Below, piece by piece: positions 23,747 to 31,354 of a DNA stretch of 64,000 nucleotides. Under the pieces are notes generated by a model. It was not told the origin of the DNA. It worked only from the letters and a program-made list of their open reading frames with translations, and searched no databases. Source of the DNA: F23-B02 sp963613665 (GTDB lineage Bacteria; Bacillota; Clostridia; Oscillospirales; Oscillospiraceae); the NCBI GenBank assembly GCA_963613665.1, contig CAVEAL010000010.1, forward strand, positions 16,378 to 80,377, in the 5' to 3' direction. A program made the translations under genes and the position numbers. The first letter of the stretch is position 1, and every line of letters begins with the position of its first letter.

Positions 23747-24583
23747 ATGTCTATTAAAACTTACAGACCTACCACTCCGGCCCGCAGACAGATGACCGTT
23801 TCCGGCTTTGACGGTGTCGATAAGCACGCAAAGCCCGAGAAGAGCCTGACTGAGGTCCTCAAGAAAAAGTCCGGCCGCAACAGCTACGGCCGCATCACCG
23901 TCCGCCATAAGGGCGGCGGCAACCGTCAGAAGTACCGCGTTATCGACTTCAAGCGCAATAAGCTTGAGATGGAAGCCGAGGTCGTCCGCCTCGAGTACGA
24001 CCCCAACCGCAGCGCATTCATTGCTCTGGTCAAGTATGAGGACGGCGAGCTTCGCTACATCCTCGCTCCCGTCGGCCTGAAGGCAGGCGACAAGGTCGTA
24101 TCCAGCGCCGCTGCCGACATCAAGCCCGGCAATGCACTGCCCCTGGCAAACATCCCTGTCGGTACCGTTATCCACAACATCGAGCTCTACCCCGGCAAGG
24201 GCGCTCAGCTCGTTCGCTCCGCCGGCGTTTCCGCACAGCTCATGGCTAAGGAAAACGGCATGGCTACCGTTCGTCTCCCCTCCGGCGAGTACCGCAAGGT
24301 CCGCCTCGACTGCTTCGCGGTCATCGGCCAGGTCGGCAACATCGACCATTCCAACATCTCCATCGGCAAGGCCGGCCGCAAGCGCCACATGGGCATCCGT
24401 CCTACCGTCCGCGGCTCCGTCATGAACCCCTGTGACCACCCCCACGGCGGTGGTGAAGGCAAGTCCCCCGTCGGCCGTCCCGGCCCTGTAACTCCGTGGG
24501 GCAAGCCTGCACTCGGCTACAAGACCCGCAAGACTAAGAACCGTACCGATAAGTTCATAGTCAAGCGCCGCAACGCTAAGTAA
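23747..24583 (+). CDS. rplB: 50S ribosomal protein L2
   Basis: L2 is required for subunit association and peptidyl transfer. Key segments in its 278 residues are YRPTTPARRQMTVSGFD at the start, RHKGGGNRQKYR, and the late MNPCDHPHGGGEGK with the universally conserved His region near the active centre. Length and order are standard for the cluster. Confidence 0.98.
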   Translation: MSIKTYRPTTPARRQMTVSGFDGVDKHAKPEKSLTEVLKKKSGRNSYGRITVRHKGGGNRQKYRVIDFKRNKLEMEAEVVRLEYDPNRSAFIALVKYEDGELRYILAPVGLKAGDKVVSSAAADIKPGNALPLANIPVGTVIHNIELYPGKGAQLVRSAGVSAQLMAKENGMATVRLPSGEYRKVRLDCFAVIGQVGNIDHSNISIGKAGRKRHMGIRPTVRGSVMNPCDHPHGGGEGKSPVGRPGPVTPWGKPALGYKTRKTKNRTDKFIVKRRNAK

Positions 24584-24599
24584 GGAGGGCAAAAGATAA

Positions 24600-24872
24600 A
24601 TGAGTAGAAGCGTTAAGAAAGGCCCCTTCGCAGCTCCCGAGCTTCTGAAGAGAGTCGATGAAATGAATAAGGCCGGCGAAAAGAAGGTCCTCAAGACCTG
24701 GAGCCGTGCCACTACCATTTTCCCGTCCTTCGTAGGACACACCATCGCAGTACACGACGGCCGCCGTCATGTTCCTGTATACGTCACCGAAGATATGGTC
24801 GGCCACAAGCTCGGCGAGTTTGCTCCCACCCGTACCTTCCGCGGCCATGCAGGCAGCAAGACCGGCAAGTAA
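24600..24872 (+). CDS. rpsS: 30S ribosomal protein S19
   Basis: S19 forms part of the 30S head and contacts S13. Its 90 residues include RSVKKGPF, RATTIFPSFVGHTI and HKLGEFAPTRTFRGHAG, all family signatures. A strong AAGGAGG precedes the ATG. Confidence 0.97.
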   Translation: MSRSVKKGPFAAPELLKRVDEMNKAGEKKVLKTWSRATTIFPSFVGHTIAVHDGRRHVPVYVTEDMVGHKLGEFAPTRTFRGHAGSKTGK

Positions 24873-24884
24873 GGAGGAGAGAAC

Positions 24885-25232
24885 ATGGACGAAAAGAAAA
24901 TGGCAAGAGCAGAAGTCAAGTATGCTCGCATTTCTCCCCGCAAGGTCGGCATCATCTGCGATATGATCCGCAACAAGGACGTCGCTGTTGCAAAGGCACT
25001 CATGCAGCACACCCCCAAGGCCGGCTGCGAGTACATGATCAAGCTTCTTGACAGTGCCAAGGCAAACGCGGAGAACAATTTTGAAATGGATCCCGAGAAG
25101 CTCTATGTCGCGGTAGCATACGCGACCGGCGGCCCCATCCTCAAGCGCGGCATGCCCAGAGCTCAGGGCCGTATGTATCGCATCAACAAGCGCACCAGCC
25201 ACATCACCATCTGCGTGGCTGAGAGAGACTAA
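24885..25232 (+). CDS. rplV: 50S ribosomal protein L22
   Basis: L22 contributes a long hairpin to the exit tunnel, where macrolide-resistance changes occur. The 115-residue protein carries YARISPRKVGIICDMIR and the tunnel-hairpin segment GPILKRGMPRAQGRMYRI. GGAGGAGA before the ATG supports the start at 24885; an in-frame ATG six codons in (MARAEVKYA) is a weaker alternative. Confidence 0.97.
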   Translation: MDEKKMARAEVKYARISPRKVGIICDMIRNKDVAVAKALMQHTPKAGCEYMIKLLDSAKANAENNFEMDPEKLYVAVAYATGGPILKRGMPRAQGRMYRINKRTSHITICVAERD

Positions 25233-25249
25233 GGAAGGAGGCAGAATAA

Positions 25250-26119
25250 ATGGGACAGAAAGTTAATCCGCATGGAATGCGCGTCGGCGTTATCAAGGAC
25301 TGGGATTCCCGTTGGTACGCCCGTGCAGACAAAGTCGGCGATCTTATCGTTGAAGACTACAACATCCGCAACTACCTGAAGAAGACCCTCTATTCCGCCG
25401 GTGTTCCTACCATCGAGATCGAGCGCGATTCCAGCAAGGTACGCATCTATATCCACTGCTCCAGACCCGGTGTCGTCATCGGCAAGGGCGGCGCGGAGAT
25501 CGAGCGCATCCGCCTGTCCGTCGAGAAGATGATAGGCAAGCCCGTAGCGATCTCCATCGTCGAGGTCCGCACCCCCGACACCAATGCTCAGCTCGTCGCC
25601 GAGAACATCGCACAGCAGATCGAGAAGCGTATTTCTCACCGCCGCGCAATGAAGAATGCAATGGGCCGCGCAATGCGCATGGGCGCAAAGGGCATCAAGG
25701 TCATGTGCTCCGGCCGTCTCGGCGGACGCGAGATCGCTGGCGTTGAGCAGTACCACGACGGTACCATTCCTCTTCAGACGATCCGTGCCGACATCGAGTA
25801 CGGCTTTGCAGAGGCAGCCACCACTTATGGCCGCATCGGCGTCAAAGTCTGGATCTACAAGGGCGAGGTCCTCTCCCAGACCCTGCGTACGACTCCCCGT
25901 GTGATGGATATGAATAAGCCCCAGGGCGAGCGCCGCCGCCGCGACGACCGCCGCGGTGACCGCCGCAACGGCGACCGCCGTCAGGGCGGATACAACCGTG
26001 ACCGTCAGCAGGGCGGTGACCGCCGTCAGGGCGGCTACGGCCAGCGTCCGGCAGGACAGGGCGGCTACAACCGCGGTCCCCGTCCGGCAGCTCCCGCAAA
26101 GGAAGGAGGCAACAACTGA
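25250..26119 (+). CDS. rpsC: 30S ribosomal protein S3 with an Arg/Gly-rich tail
   Basis: S3 lies at the mRNA entry site of the 30S subunit. The KH domain (VVIGKGGAEIERIR near 78-91) and the C-terminal S3 domain (GRLGGREIAG) are clear. The core ends near residue 222; a tail of about 65 residues then follows, built from RRxDRR and QGGYNR-type repeats, absent from most S3 proteins. It is a low-complexity basic stretch likely to bind RNA. The end overlaps rplP by TGATG. Confidence 0.96.
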   Translation: MGQKVNPHGMRVGVIKDWDSRWYARADKVGDLIVEDYNIRNYLKKTLYSAGVPTIEIERDSSKVRIYIHCSRPGVVIGKGGAEIERIRLSVEKMIGKPVAISIVEVRTPDTNAQLVAENIAQQIEKRISHRRAMKNAMGRAMRMGAKGIKVMCSGRLGGREIAGVEQYHDGTIPLQTIRADIEYGFAEAATTYGRIGVKVWIYKGEVLSQTLRTTPRVMDMNKPQGERRRRDDRRGDRRNGDRRQGGYNRDRQQGGDRRQGGYGQRPAGQGGYNRGPRPAAPAKEGGNN

Positions 26120-26550
26120 TGTTAATGCCTAAGAGAGTAAAGTACCGCAGAGTGCATCGCGGCCGCATGAAGGGCAAAGCAATGCGCGGTAACTTCGTAG
26201 CATACGGCGATTTCGGCCTTCAGGCCACCGAGCCGTGCTGGATCACCAGCAACCAGATAGAGGCAGCCCGTATAGCCATGACCCGCTACACCAAGCGCGG
26301 CGGCCAGGTCTGGATCAAGATATTCCCCGACAAGCCCGTTACCGCGAAGCCGGCCGAGACCCGCATGGGTTCCGGTAAAGGCTCCCCCGAGTACTGGGTC
26401 GCAGTCGTTAAGCCCGGCAGAGTGCTGTTTGAGATCGCAGGCGTTCCCGAGGAGACCGCACGCGAGGCTCTGCGCCTTGCCAGCCACAAGCTGCCCTGCA
26501 AGACCAAGATAATTGCCAAGGGCGCTGAGTCTGAGAACGGTGGTGAATAA
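26119..26550 (+). CDS. rplP: 50S ribosomal protein L16
   Basis: L16 organises the A-site region of the large subunit. The 143 residues include MPKRVKYRRVHRGRMKG, MRGNFVAYGDFGLQA and the loop KPAETRMGSGKG next to the peptidyl transferase centre. It starts in the rpsC stop; a second ATG two codons later is possible. Confidence 0.97.
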   Translation: MLMPKRVKYRRVHRGRMKGKAMRGNFVAYGDFGLQATEPCWITSNQIEAARIAMTRYTKRGGQVWIKIFPDKPVTAKPAETRMGSGKGSPEYWVAVVKPGRVLFEIAGVPEETAREALRLASHKLPCKTKIIAKGAESENGGE

Positions 26551-26551
26551 G

Positions 26552-26746
26552 ATGAAGGCAAATGAAATTCGTTCCATGTCCGCAGCAGATCTCGAGAAAA
26601 AGCTCGTAGAACTCAAGAAGGACCTTTTCATGCTCAGAATGCAGCATGCCACCAATCATCTCGATAACCCCGTAAAGATTTCCGCTGTACGGCGTGACAT
26701 TGCACGAGTCAAGACCGTTATCCGCGAGAAAGAACTCGAGCAGTGA
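26552..26746 (+). CDS. rpmC: 50S ribosomal protein L29
   Basis: L29 is a small helical-hairpin protein beside L23 at the tunnel exit. The 64 residues read KANEIRSMSAADLEKKL at the start and have the typical LFMLRMQHATN helix and the VRRDIARVKTVIRE end. The start is the ATG one base after the rplP stop; longer upstream readings run through rplP and are not used. Confidence 0.96.
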   Translation: MKANEIRSMSAADLEKKLVELKKDLFMLRMQHATNHLDNPVKISAVRRDIARVKTVIREKELEQ

Positions 26747-26760
26747 GGAGGTAAGTCAGA

Positions 26761-27021
26761 ATGAATAATAGAACAACTTCCCGTAAAACTCGCGTTGGCA
26801 AGGTAGTATCCGATAAGATGGATAAGACCGTCGTTGTCATCGTGGAGGACCGCGTCGCACATAAGACCTATAAGAAGATCATCGGCAGAACCTACCGTCT
26901 GAAGGCGCATGACGAGAACAACGAGTGCGGCATCGGCGATATCGTTCGCGTGATGGAGACCCGCCCTCTGTCCAAGGACAAGAGATGGCGCGTCGTGGAA
27001 ATCGTAGAAAAGGCTAAGTAA
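26761..27021 (+). CDS. rpsQ: 30S ribosomal protein S17
   Basis: S17 is an early-binding OB-fold protein of the 30S body. The 86-residue sequence has RKTRVGKVVSDKMDKTVVV and the end motif ETRPLSKDKRWRVVE, both diagnostic. GGAGG lies 9 nt upstream. Confidence 0.97.
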   Translation: MNNRTTSRKTRVGKVVSDKMDKTVVVIVEDRVAHKTYKKIIGRTYRLKAHDENNECGIGDIVRVMETRPLSKDKRWRVVEIVEKAK

Positions 27022-27033
27022 GGAGGCAGCATA

Positions 27034-27405
27034 ATGATACAGCAGGAAAGTTATCTGAAGGTTGCCGACAATACCGGCGCCAAGGAAATCAAGTGCATCC
27101 GCGTTCTCGGCGGCTCCAAGCGCAGATACGCAAGCATCGGCGATGTGATCGTTGCTTCCGTCCGCAAGGCCGCTCCCGGCGGCTCCGTCAAGAAGGGCGA
27201 CGTCGTCAAGGCAGTCGTCGTGCGCACGGCAAAGTCCGTTCGCCGCGCAGATGGCACTTACGTTCGCTTTGACGAGAACGCAGCGGTCCTTATCAACGGA
27301 ACCGATAAGAACCCCCGCGGCACTCGTATCTTTGGACCCGTCGCTCGTGAGCTGCGTGATAAGGATTACATGAAGATCCTGTCCCTGGCTCCCGAAGTGA
27401 TTTAA
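27034..27405 (+). CDS. rplN: 50S ribosomal protein L14
   Basis: L14 lies at the subunit interface and is the target of the silencing factor RsfS. The 123 residues begin MIQQESYLKVADNTGAKEI and include the conserved PRGTRIFGPVARELR. Start and size are standard for the family. Confidence 0.98.
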   Translation: MIQQESYLKVADNTGAKEIKCIRVLGGSKRRYASIGDVIVASVRKAAPGGSVKKGDVVKAVVVRTAKSVRRADGTYVRFDENAAVLINGTDKNPRGTRIFGPVARELRDKDYMKILSLAPEVI

Positions 27406-27419
27406 GGAGGGCACAGAGA

Positions 27420-27725
27420 ATGAAAATCAAAACTGGCGATAAAGTCATAGTTCTGTCCGGCAAGGACAAGGGCAAGACCGGCAAGGTCATTTCCGCAGAC
27501 CCCAAAAACGGCAAGGTTACCGTTGAGGGTGTCAGCGTAGCCACCAAGCATCAGAAGGCAAAGAAGCAGGGCCAGGACGGCGGCATCATCAAGATGGAGA
27601 CTCCCGTCTATGTCAGCAAGGTCCAGCTCGTCTGCCCCAAGTGCAATAAGGGCGTTCGCGTCGGCTACAAGTACGTTGCAGACAAGAAGCTGCGCGTATG
27701 CCGCAAGTGCGGCGCAGAAATCTGA
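27420..27725 (+). CDS. rplX: 50S ribosomal protein L24
   Basis: L24 is an assembly initiator with a KOW motif (TGDKVIVLSGKDKGKTGKV near the start). A C-terminal zinc-ribbon-like part has four Cys in CPKCNKG and CRKCGAEI, seen in several Firmicutes. Length 101 residues. Confidence 0.96.
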   Translation: MKIKTGDKVIVLSGKDKGKTGKVISADPKNGKVTVEGVSVATKHQKAKKQGQDGGIIKMETPVYVSKVQLVCPKCNKGVRVGYKYVADKKLRVCRKCGAEI

Positions 27726-27743
27726 GAAAGGAGATAACTTACT

Positions 27744-28283
27744 ATGACAAGAATGAAGAAAAAGTATGTTGAGGAAGTTGCTCCTGCTCTGATGGAGAAG
27801 TTCCAGTACAAGTCCGTTATGCAGATCCCCAAGATCGACAAGATCGTCGTATCCGTCGGCTGCGGCGACTGCAAGGACAACGCCAAGGCACTTGACAACG
27901 TTATCAAAGAGATCTCCGCGATCACCGGTCAGCACGCCGTTGCTACCGTGGCACGCAAGTCCGTCGCCAACTTCAAGCTCCGTGAGGGCATGCATGTCGG
28001 CGTTAAGGTCACCCTGCGTCAGGATCGTATGTGGGAGTTCCTCGACAGACTCCTCAACGTCGCACTTCCCCGTGTACGTGACTTCCGCGGTATCTCCGCA
28101 GACGCGTTCGACGGCCGCGGCAACTACAGCATGGGCCTGAAGGAGCAGATCATCTTCCCCGAGATCGACTACGATAAGATCGAGAAGCTGCGCGGCATGA
28201 ACATTGCGATCACCACTACCGCTCAGACCGATGAAGAAGCACGCGAGCTGCTCAGACTCATGGGCGCTCCGTTTGCGAACTAA
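27744..28283 (+). CDS. rplE: 50S ribosomal protein L5
   Basis: L5 binds 5S rRNA and forms the intersubunit bridge with S13. The 179 residues contain VVSVGCGDCKDNAK, VKVTLRQDRMWEFLDRLLN and the end NIAITTTAQTDEEARELL. GAAAGGAG precedes the ATG. Confidence 0.98.
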   Translation: MTRMKKKYVEEVAPALMEKFQYKSVMQIPKIDKIVVSVGCGDCKDNAKALDNVIKEISAITGQHAVATVARKSVANFKLREGMHVGVKVTLRQDRMWEFLDRLLNVALPRVRDFRGISADAFDGRGNYSMGLKEQIIFPEIDYDKIEKLRGMNIAITTTAQTDEEARELLRLMGAPFAN

Positions 28284-28296
28284 GGAGGAACTGACA

Positions 28297-28482
28297 ATGG
28301 CAAAGAAATCTATGATTCTCAAGCAGCAGGCTCCTGCTAAGTTCTCTACCCGTAAGTACAATCGCTGCAAGATCTGCGGCCGTCCTCACGCTTATCTGCG
28401 CGACTACGGCATCTGCCGTATCTGCTTCCGCGAGCTGGCTTACAAGGGTCAGATCCCCGGCGTCCGCAAGGCATCCTGGTAA
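28297..28482 (+). CDS. rpsN: 30S ribosomal protein S14, zinc-binding type
   Basis: This is the 61-residue zinc form (sometimes called rpsZ) of S14, with two CxxC pairs in CKICGRPHAY and CRIC. ATG at 28297 follows GGAGG by 9 nt; upstream in-frame codons run into rplE and are rejected. A 350-nt non-coding stretch separates it from rpsH, unlike the tight spacing elsewhere in the cluster. Confidence 0.97.
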   Translation: MAKKSMILKQQAPAKFSTRKYNRCKICGRPHAYLRDYGICRICFRELAYKGQIPGVRKASW

Positions 28483-28527
28483 TCGGACGCTCCGGAGAAA
28501 AAAGCATCCTGTTTTGCTCAGAAAAGC

Positions 28528-28556
28528 TTGCAATATCAAGCGGCTTGCGGTAAAAT
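28528..28556 (+). promoter_or_regulatory. Internal promoter in the rpsN-rpsH gap
   Basis: TTGCAA (28528-28533), a 17-nt spacer and TAAAAT (28551-28556) suggest an internal promoter for the genes from rpsH onward. Confidence 0.5.
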
Positions 28557-28588
28557 AGTATGATGCCAATTTTGCGGAAAACGAAGTT

Positions 28589-28626
28589 GAGATACACCGA
28601 AAAAACCCGGTGTATCTCTTCGGCGG
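28589..28626 (+). terminator. Hairpin in the rpsN-rpsH gap, probable attenuator
   Basis: GAGATACACC (28589-28598) and GGTGTATCTC (28609-28618) are perfect 10-bp arms; T-rich sequence follows at 28627-28631. It lies about 26 nt after the predicted start of the internal promoter, so it may trim or attenuate that transcript. Confidence 0.5.
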
Positions 28627-28638
28627 TTTTTCAATATT

Positions 28639-28661
28639 GCTTCAAAAGTCCCTTTTGAAGC
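28639..28661. repeat. Perfect 10-bp inverted repeat
   Basis: GCTTCAAAAG and CTTTTGAAGC enclose TCC. It resembles the TTCAAAA-type hairpins of repeat element copy A near 13.1 kb, but the surrounding sequence does not match the core of that element. The rest of the gap to 28832 is structured and has no gene I can support. Confidence 0.5.
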
Positions 28662-28832
28662 GCTTTACCCCAGCAGTTTGCGGTCGAGACCTCCGGCGCC
28701 CGATCAGCGCCTGACCGTCGATCTCAAACTTGGCCTGACGAAAGGCCGCAGCTAATCATGTATTAGTGCGGAACCTCGCAGGCATGACCGAGGGCGAAAG
28801 CTCCGGTAACTTCTAAAAAAGGAGAAAAGATT

Positions 28833-29231
28833 ATGCAGATCACAGACCCCATTGCAGATATGCTGACCCGCATCCGCAACGCCGGTGTAGCGAAGCATGA
28901 AACCGTCGATGTCCCCGCATCGAAGATGAAGAAAGCAATTGCGGAGATCCTTCTTGAGGAAGGCTACATCAAGAGCTTCCAGATCATCGACGACGGCACT
29001 CAGGGCATCATCCGCATCACCCTCAAGTATCTCCCCGGCAAGGAGAAGGCCATCCAGGGTCTTCGCCGTGTCTCCAAGCCCGGTCTGCGCGTTTACGCAG
29101 GAGCAGACGAGCTGCCCAAGGTCCTCAAGGGCCTCGGTATCGCAATAGTATCCACTTCCAAGGGCGTCATGACCGACAAGGCTGCTCGCGCGGCTCACAT
29201 CGGCGGCGAAGTCCTGGCATTTGTATGGTAA
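28833..29231 (+). CDS. rpsH: 30S ribosomal protein S8
   Basis: S8 binds the central domain of 16S rRNA and in E. coli represses the spc operon. The 132 residues start QITDPIADMLTRIRNAG and end STSKGVMTDKAARAAHIGGE, both diagnostic. AAAAGGAG lies before the ATG. The long structured spacer ahead of it would suit a control site, but no S8-like target is proven here. Confidence 0.97.
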   Translation: MQITDPIADMLTRIRNAGVAKHETVDVPASKMKKAIAEILLEEGYIKSFQIIDDGTQGIIRITLKYLPGKEKAIQGLRRVSKPGLRVYAGADELPKVLKGLGIAIVSTSKGVMTDKAARAAHIGGEVLAFVW

Positions 29232-29246
29232 GGAGGAAAGCTAACT

Positions 29247-29786
29247 ATGTCAAGAATTGGTAGAGCACCCATTACCATTCCCGCAGGAGTGGAAGTCAAG
29301 GTCGACGGTCAGCACGTTTCCGTCAAGGGCCCCAAGGGCGCACTTGAAATGACCGCAGCACCCACTATGAAGGTCGAAGTCGAAGCAGGCGTCGTCCACG
29401 TGACCCGCCCCAACGACGAAAAGATGAACAGATCCCTCCACGGTCTGACCCGTACCCTCGTCAACAACATGGTCGTCGGCGTGTCCGAAGGCTTCTCGAA
29501 GACTCTCGAGGTCAACGGTGTCGGCTACCGTGCAGCAAAAGAGGGCAAGAACCTGGTTCTGAACATCGGCTACTCGCATCAGGTCATCGTACCCGAGACC
29601 GAGGACATTCAGATCGAGGTTCCCAACCCCAACCAGATCGTCATCAAGGGTATCGACAAGCAGAAGGTCGGCCAGTTTGCAGCAGAAGTTCGTGGCAAGC
29701 GTCCTCCCGAGCCGTACAAGGGCAAGGGCATCAAGTATGACTACGAAGTTATCCGCCGCAAAGAAGGCAAGACCGGCGCTAAGTAA
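29247..29786 (+). CDS. rplF: 50S ribosomal protein L6
   Basis: L6 sits near the factor-binding site of the 50S subunit. The 179 residues have the duplicated fold, with SRIGRAPITIPAGVEV at the start and GQFAAEVRGKRPPEPYKGKG near the end. Size and neighbours are standard. Confidence 0.98.
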   Translation: MSRIGRAPITIPAGVEVKVDGQHVSVKGPKGALEMTAAPTMKVEVEAGVVHVTRPNDEKMNRSLHGLTRTLVNNMVVGVSEGFSKTLEVNGVGYRAAKEGKNLVLNIGYSHQVIVPETEDIQIEVPNPNQIVIKGIDKQKVGQFAAEVRGKRPPEPYKGKGIKYDYEVIRRKEGKTGAK

Positions 29787-29802
29787 TAGGAGGTGTGCCT
29801 GA

Positions 29803-30162
29803 ATGATTAAAAGACCTGATACAAGAGCGCAGCGCATCAAGCGCCACGCAAGAGTACGCGGCAAGATCTCCGGCACCGCCGAAAGACCCCGCCTGAGCGT
29901 ATTCCGCAGCGAAAACAACATCTATGCCCAGATCATCGACGATGTGGCAGGCAACACCCTCGTGTCCGCCTCCACCGTTGAAAAGGGCTTTGAAGGCAAC
30001 GGCGGCAACGTCGAGGCCGCAAAGAAGATCGGCGCTACCGTCGCCGAGCGTGCACTGGCAAAGGGAATCGAGAACGTCGTGTTCGACCGCGGCGGCTACA
30101 TTTTCCACGGCCGTGTAGCAGCACTTGCAGAGGGCGCCCGTGAGGGCGGCCTGAAGTTCTAA
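29803..30162 (+). CDS. rplR: 50S ribosomal protein L18
   Basis: L18 joins 5S rRNA to the large subunit. The 119-residue sequence includes ERPRLSVFRSENNIYAQIID and the terminal FDRGGYIFHGRVAALAEGAR. AGGAGG precedes the ATG. Confidence 0.97.
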   Translation: MIKRPDTRAQRIKRHARVRGKISGTAERPRLSVFRSENNIYAQIIDDVAGNTLVSASTVEKGFEGNGGNVEAAKKIGATVAERALAKGIENVVFDRGGYIFHGRVAALAEGAREGGLKF

Positions 30163-30181
30163 GGGGAGGAGGAAAACTATT

Positions 30182-30706
30182 ATGGCATACAATAATGACA
30201 GAAGAGATCGCCGCAGAGACGAGGAAGCATCCGAGTTTGTTGAAAAGGTAGTTTCCCTCAACCGCGTCAGCAAGACCGTCAAGGGCGGCCGTGTTATGAA
30301 GTTCTCCGCACTTTGCGTCGTAGGCGACGGCAAGGGCCGCGTGGGCTACGGCCTGGGCAAGGCGAACGAAGTTTCCGAAGCGATCCGCAAGGGCCTTGAG
30401 GATGCAAAGAAGAATATCGTCACCGTAACGCTCCAGGGCACGACCATTCCTCACGAGATCATCGGTTCCTTCGGTGCAGGCCGCGTCCTGCTCAAGCCCG
30501 CAGCACCCGGTACCGGCGTTATCGCCGGCGGCGCTGTCCGTGCAGTCGTTGAGGCTGCCGGCATCAAGGATATCCGTACAAAGTGCCTGCGCACCAACAA
30601 TCCCGCAAACGTCGTTGCAGCAACCATGCAGGGTCTGACCTCTCTGCGCGATGCTGCCCAGGTGGCTGCCGTCCGCGGCAAGACTCCTGAAGAAGTTCAG
30701 GCTTAA
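30182..30706 (+). CDS. rpsE: 30S ribosomal protein S5
   Basis: S5 acts in decoding fidelity and binds near the mRNA entry. Its 174 residues hold VVSLNRVSKTVKGGR, FSALCVVGDGKGRVGYG and GRVLLKPAAPGTGVIAGG. The N-terminal 20 residues are highly charged, a common variable part. Confidence 0.98.
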   Translation: MAYNNDRRDRRRDEEASEFVEKVVSLNRVSKTVKGGRVMKFSALCVVGDGKGRVGYGLGKANEVSEAIRKGLEDAKKNIVTVTLQGTTIPHEIIGSFGAGRVLLKPAAPGTGVIAGGAVRAVVEAAGIKDIRTKCLRTNNPANVVAATMQGLTSLRDAAQVAAVRGKTPEEVQA

Positions 30707-30718
30707 GGAGGACGCAAA

Positions 30719-30898
30719 ATGGCTAATCTTAGAATTAAGCTCGTCAAGAGCCTGAACGGCCGCCTCGATAAGCACGTTGCGACCGCAAACTCCCTCGGAC
30801 TGCACAAGATCGGCAACGAGACCGTTCAGCCCGACAACCCCCAGACCAGGGGCAAGATCGCCAAGATCGGCTATCTCCTCCAGGTAACTGAAGAATAA
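30719..30898 (+). CDS. rpmD: 50S ribosomal protein L30
   Basis: A 59-residue gene lies in the 207-nt space between rpsE and rplO. It reads MANLRIKLVKSLNGRLDKHV, then LGLHKIGNETVQPDNPQ and ends GYLLQVTEE, the pattern of bacterial L30. AAGGAGG lies 8 nt before the ATG and the stop is TAA at 30896-30898. L30 is normally found exactly here. Confidence 0.96.
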   Translation: MANLRIKLVKSLNGRLDKHVATANSLGLHKIGNETVQPDNPQTRGKIAKIGYLLQVTEE

Positions 30899-30913
30899 GG
30901 AGGAAAAGGCATA

Positions 30914-31354
30914 ATGTATATTCATGAACTTTCTCCCGTAGCCGGCTCCACCCATGTTGACAAGCGCAAGGGCAGAGGCCACGCTACCGGCAACGGCAAG
31001 ACCGCAGGCCGCGGCCACAAGGGCCAGAAGGCACGCTCCGGCGGCGGTGTCCGTATCGGCTTCGAAGGCGGCCAGATGCCTCTGGCACGCCGCATCCCGA
31101 AGAGAGGCTTCAACAATATCTTTGCAAAGCCCCTCGAAGCGATCAACGTTTCCGAACTCGACAGATTCGAGGACGGCGCAGTCGTCGATGCAAAGGCTCT
31201 TCTTGACGCAGGCGTGCTCTCCAAGTGCCGCTACGGCGTTAAGATCCTCGGCAACGGCGAGATAAGCAAGAAACTTACCGTTAAGGCTTCCGCTTTTTCT
31301 GAAACCGCAAAAGAGAAAATTGAGGCGGCAGGCGGAAAGGCCGAGGTGATCTAA
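30914..31354 (+). CDS. rplO: 50S ribosomal protein L15
   Basis: L15 is a late-assembly protein with a long basic N-terminal arm. Its 146 residues contain KRKGRGHATGNGKTAGRGHKG and GFEGGQMPLARRIPKRGF, both family signatures. The stop abuts the GTG of secY. Confidence 0.97.
   Translation: MYIHELSPVAGSTHVDKRKGRGHATGNGKTAGRGHKGQKARSGGGVRIGFEGGQMPLARRIPKRGFNNIFAKPLEAINVSELDRFEDGAVVDAKALLDAGVLSKCRYGVKILGNGEISKKLTVKASAFSETAKEKIEAAGGKAEVI

Noticed and set aside
28619..28680. Possible third copy of the interspersed element in the rpsN-rpsH gap
   Set aside because: It shares only short TTCAAAAG-type arms and GGTAAAGC-like bits with copy A; the 80-nt core and the paired terminators are absent.
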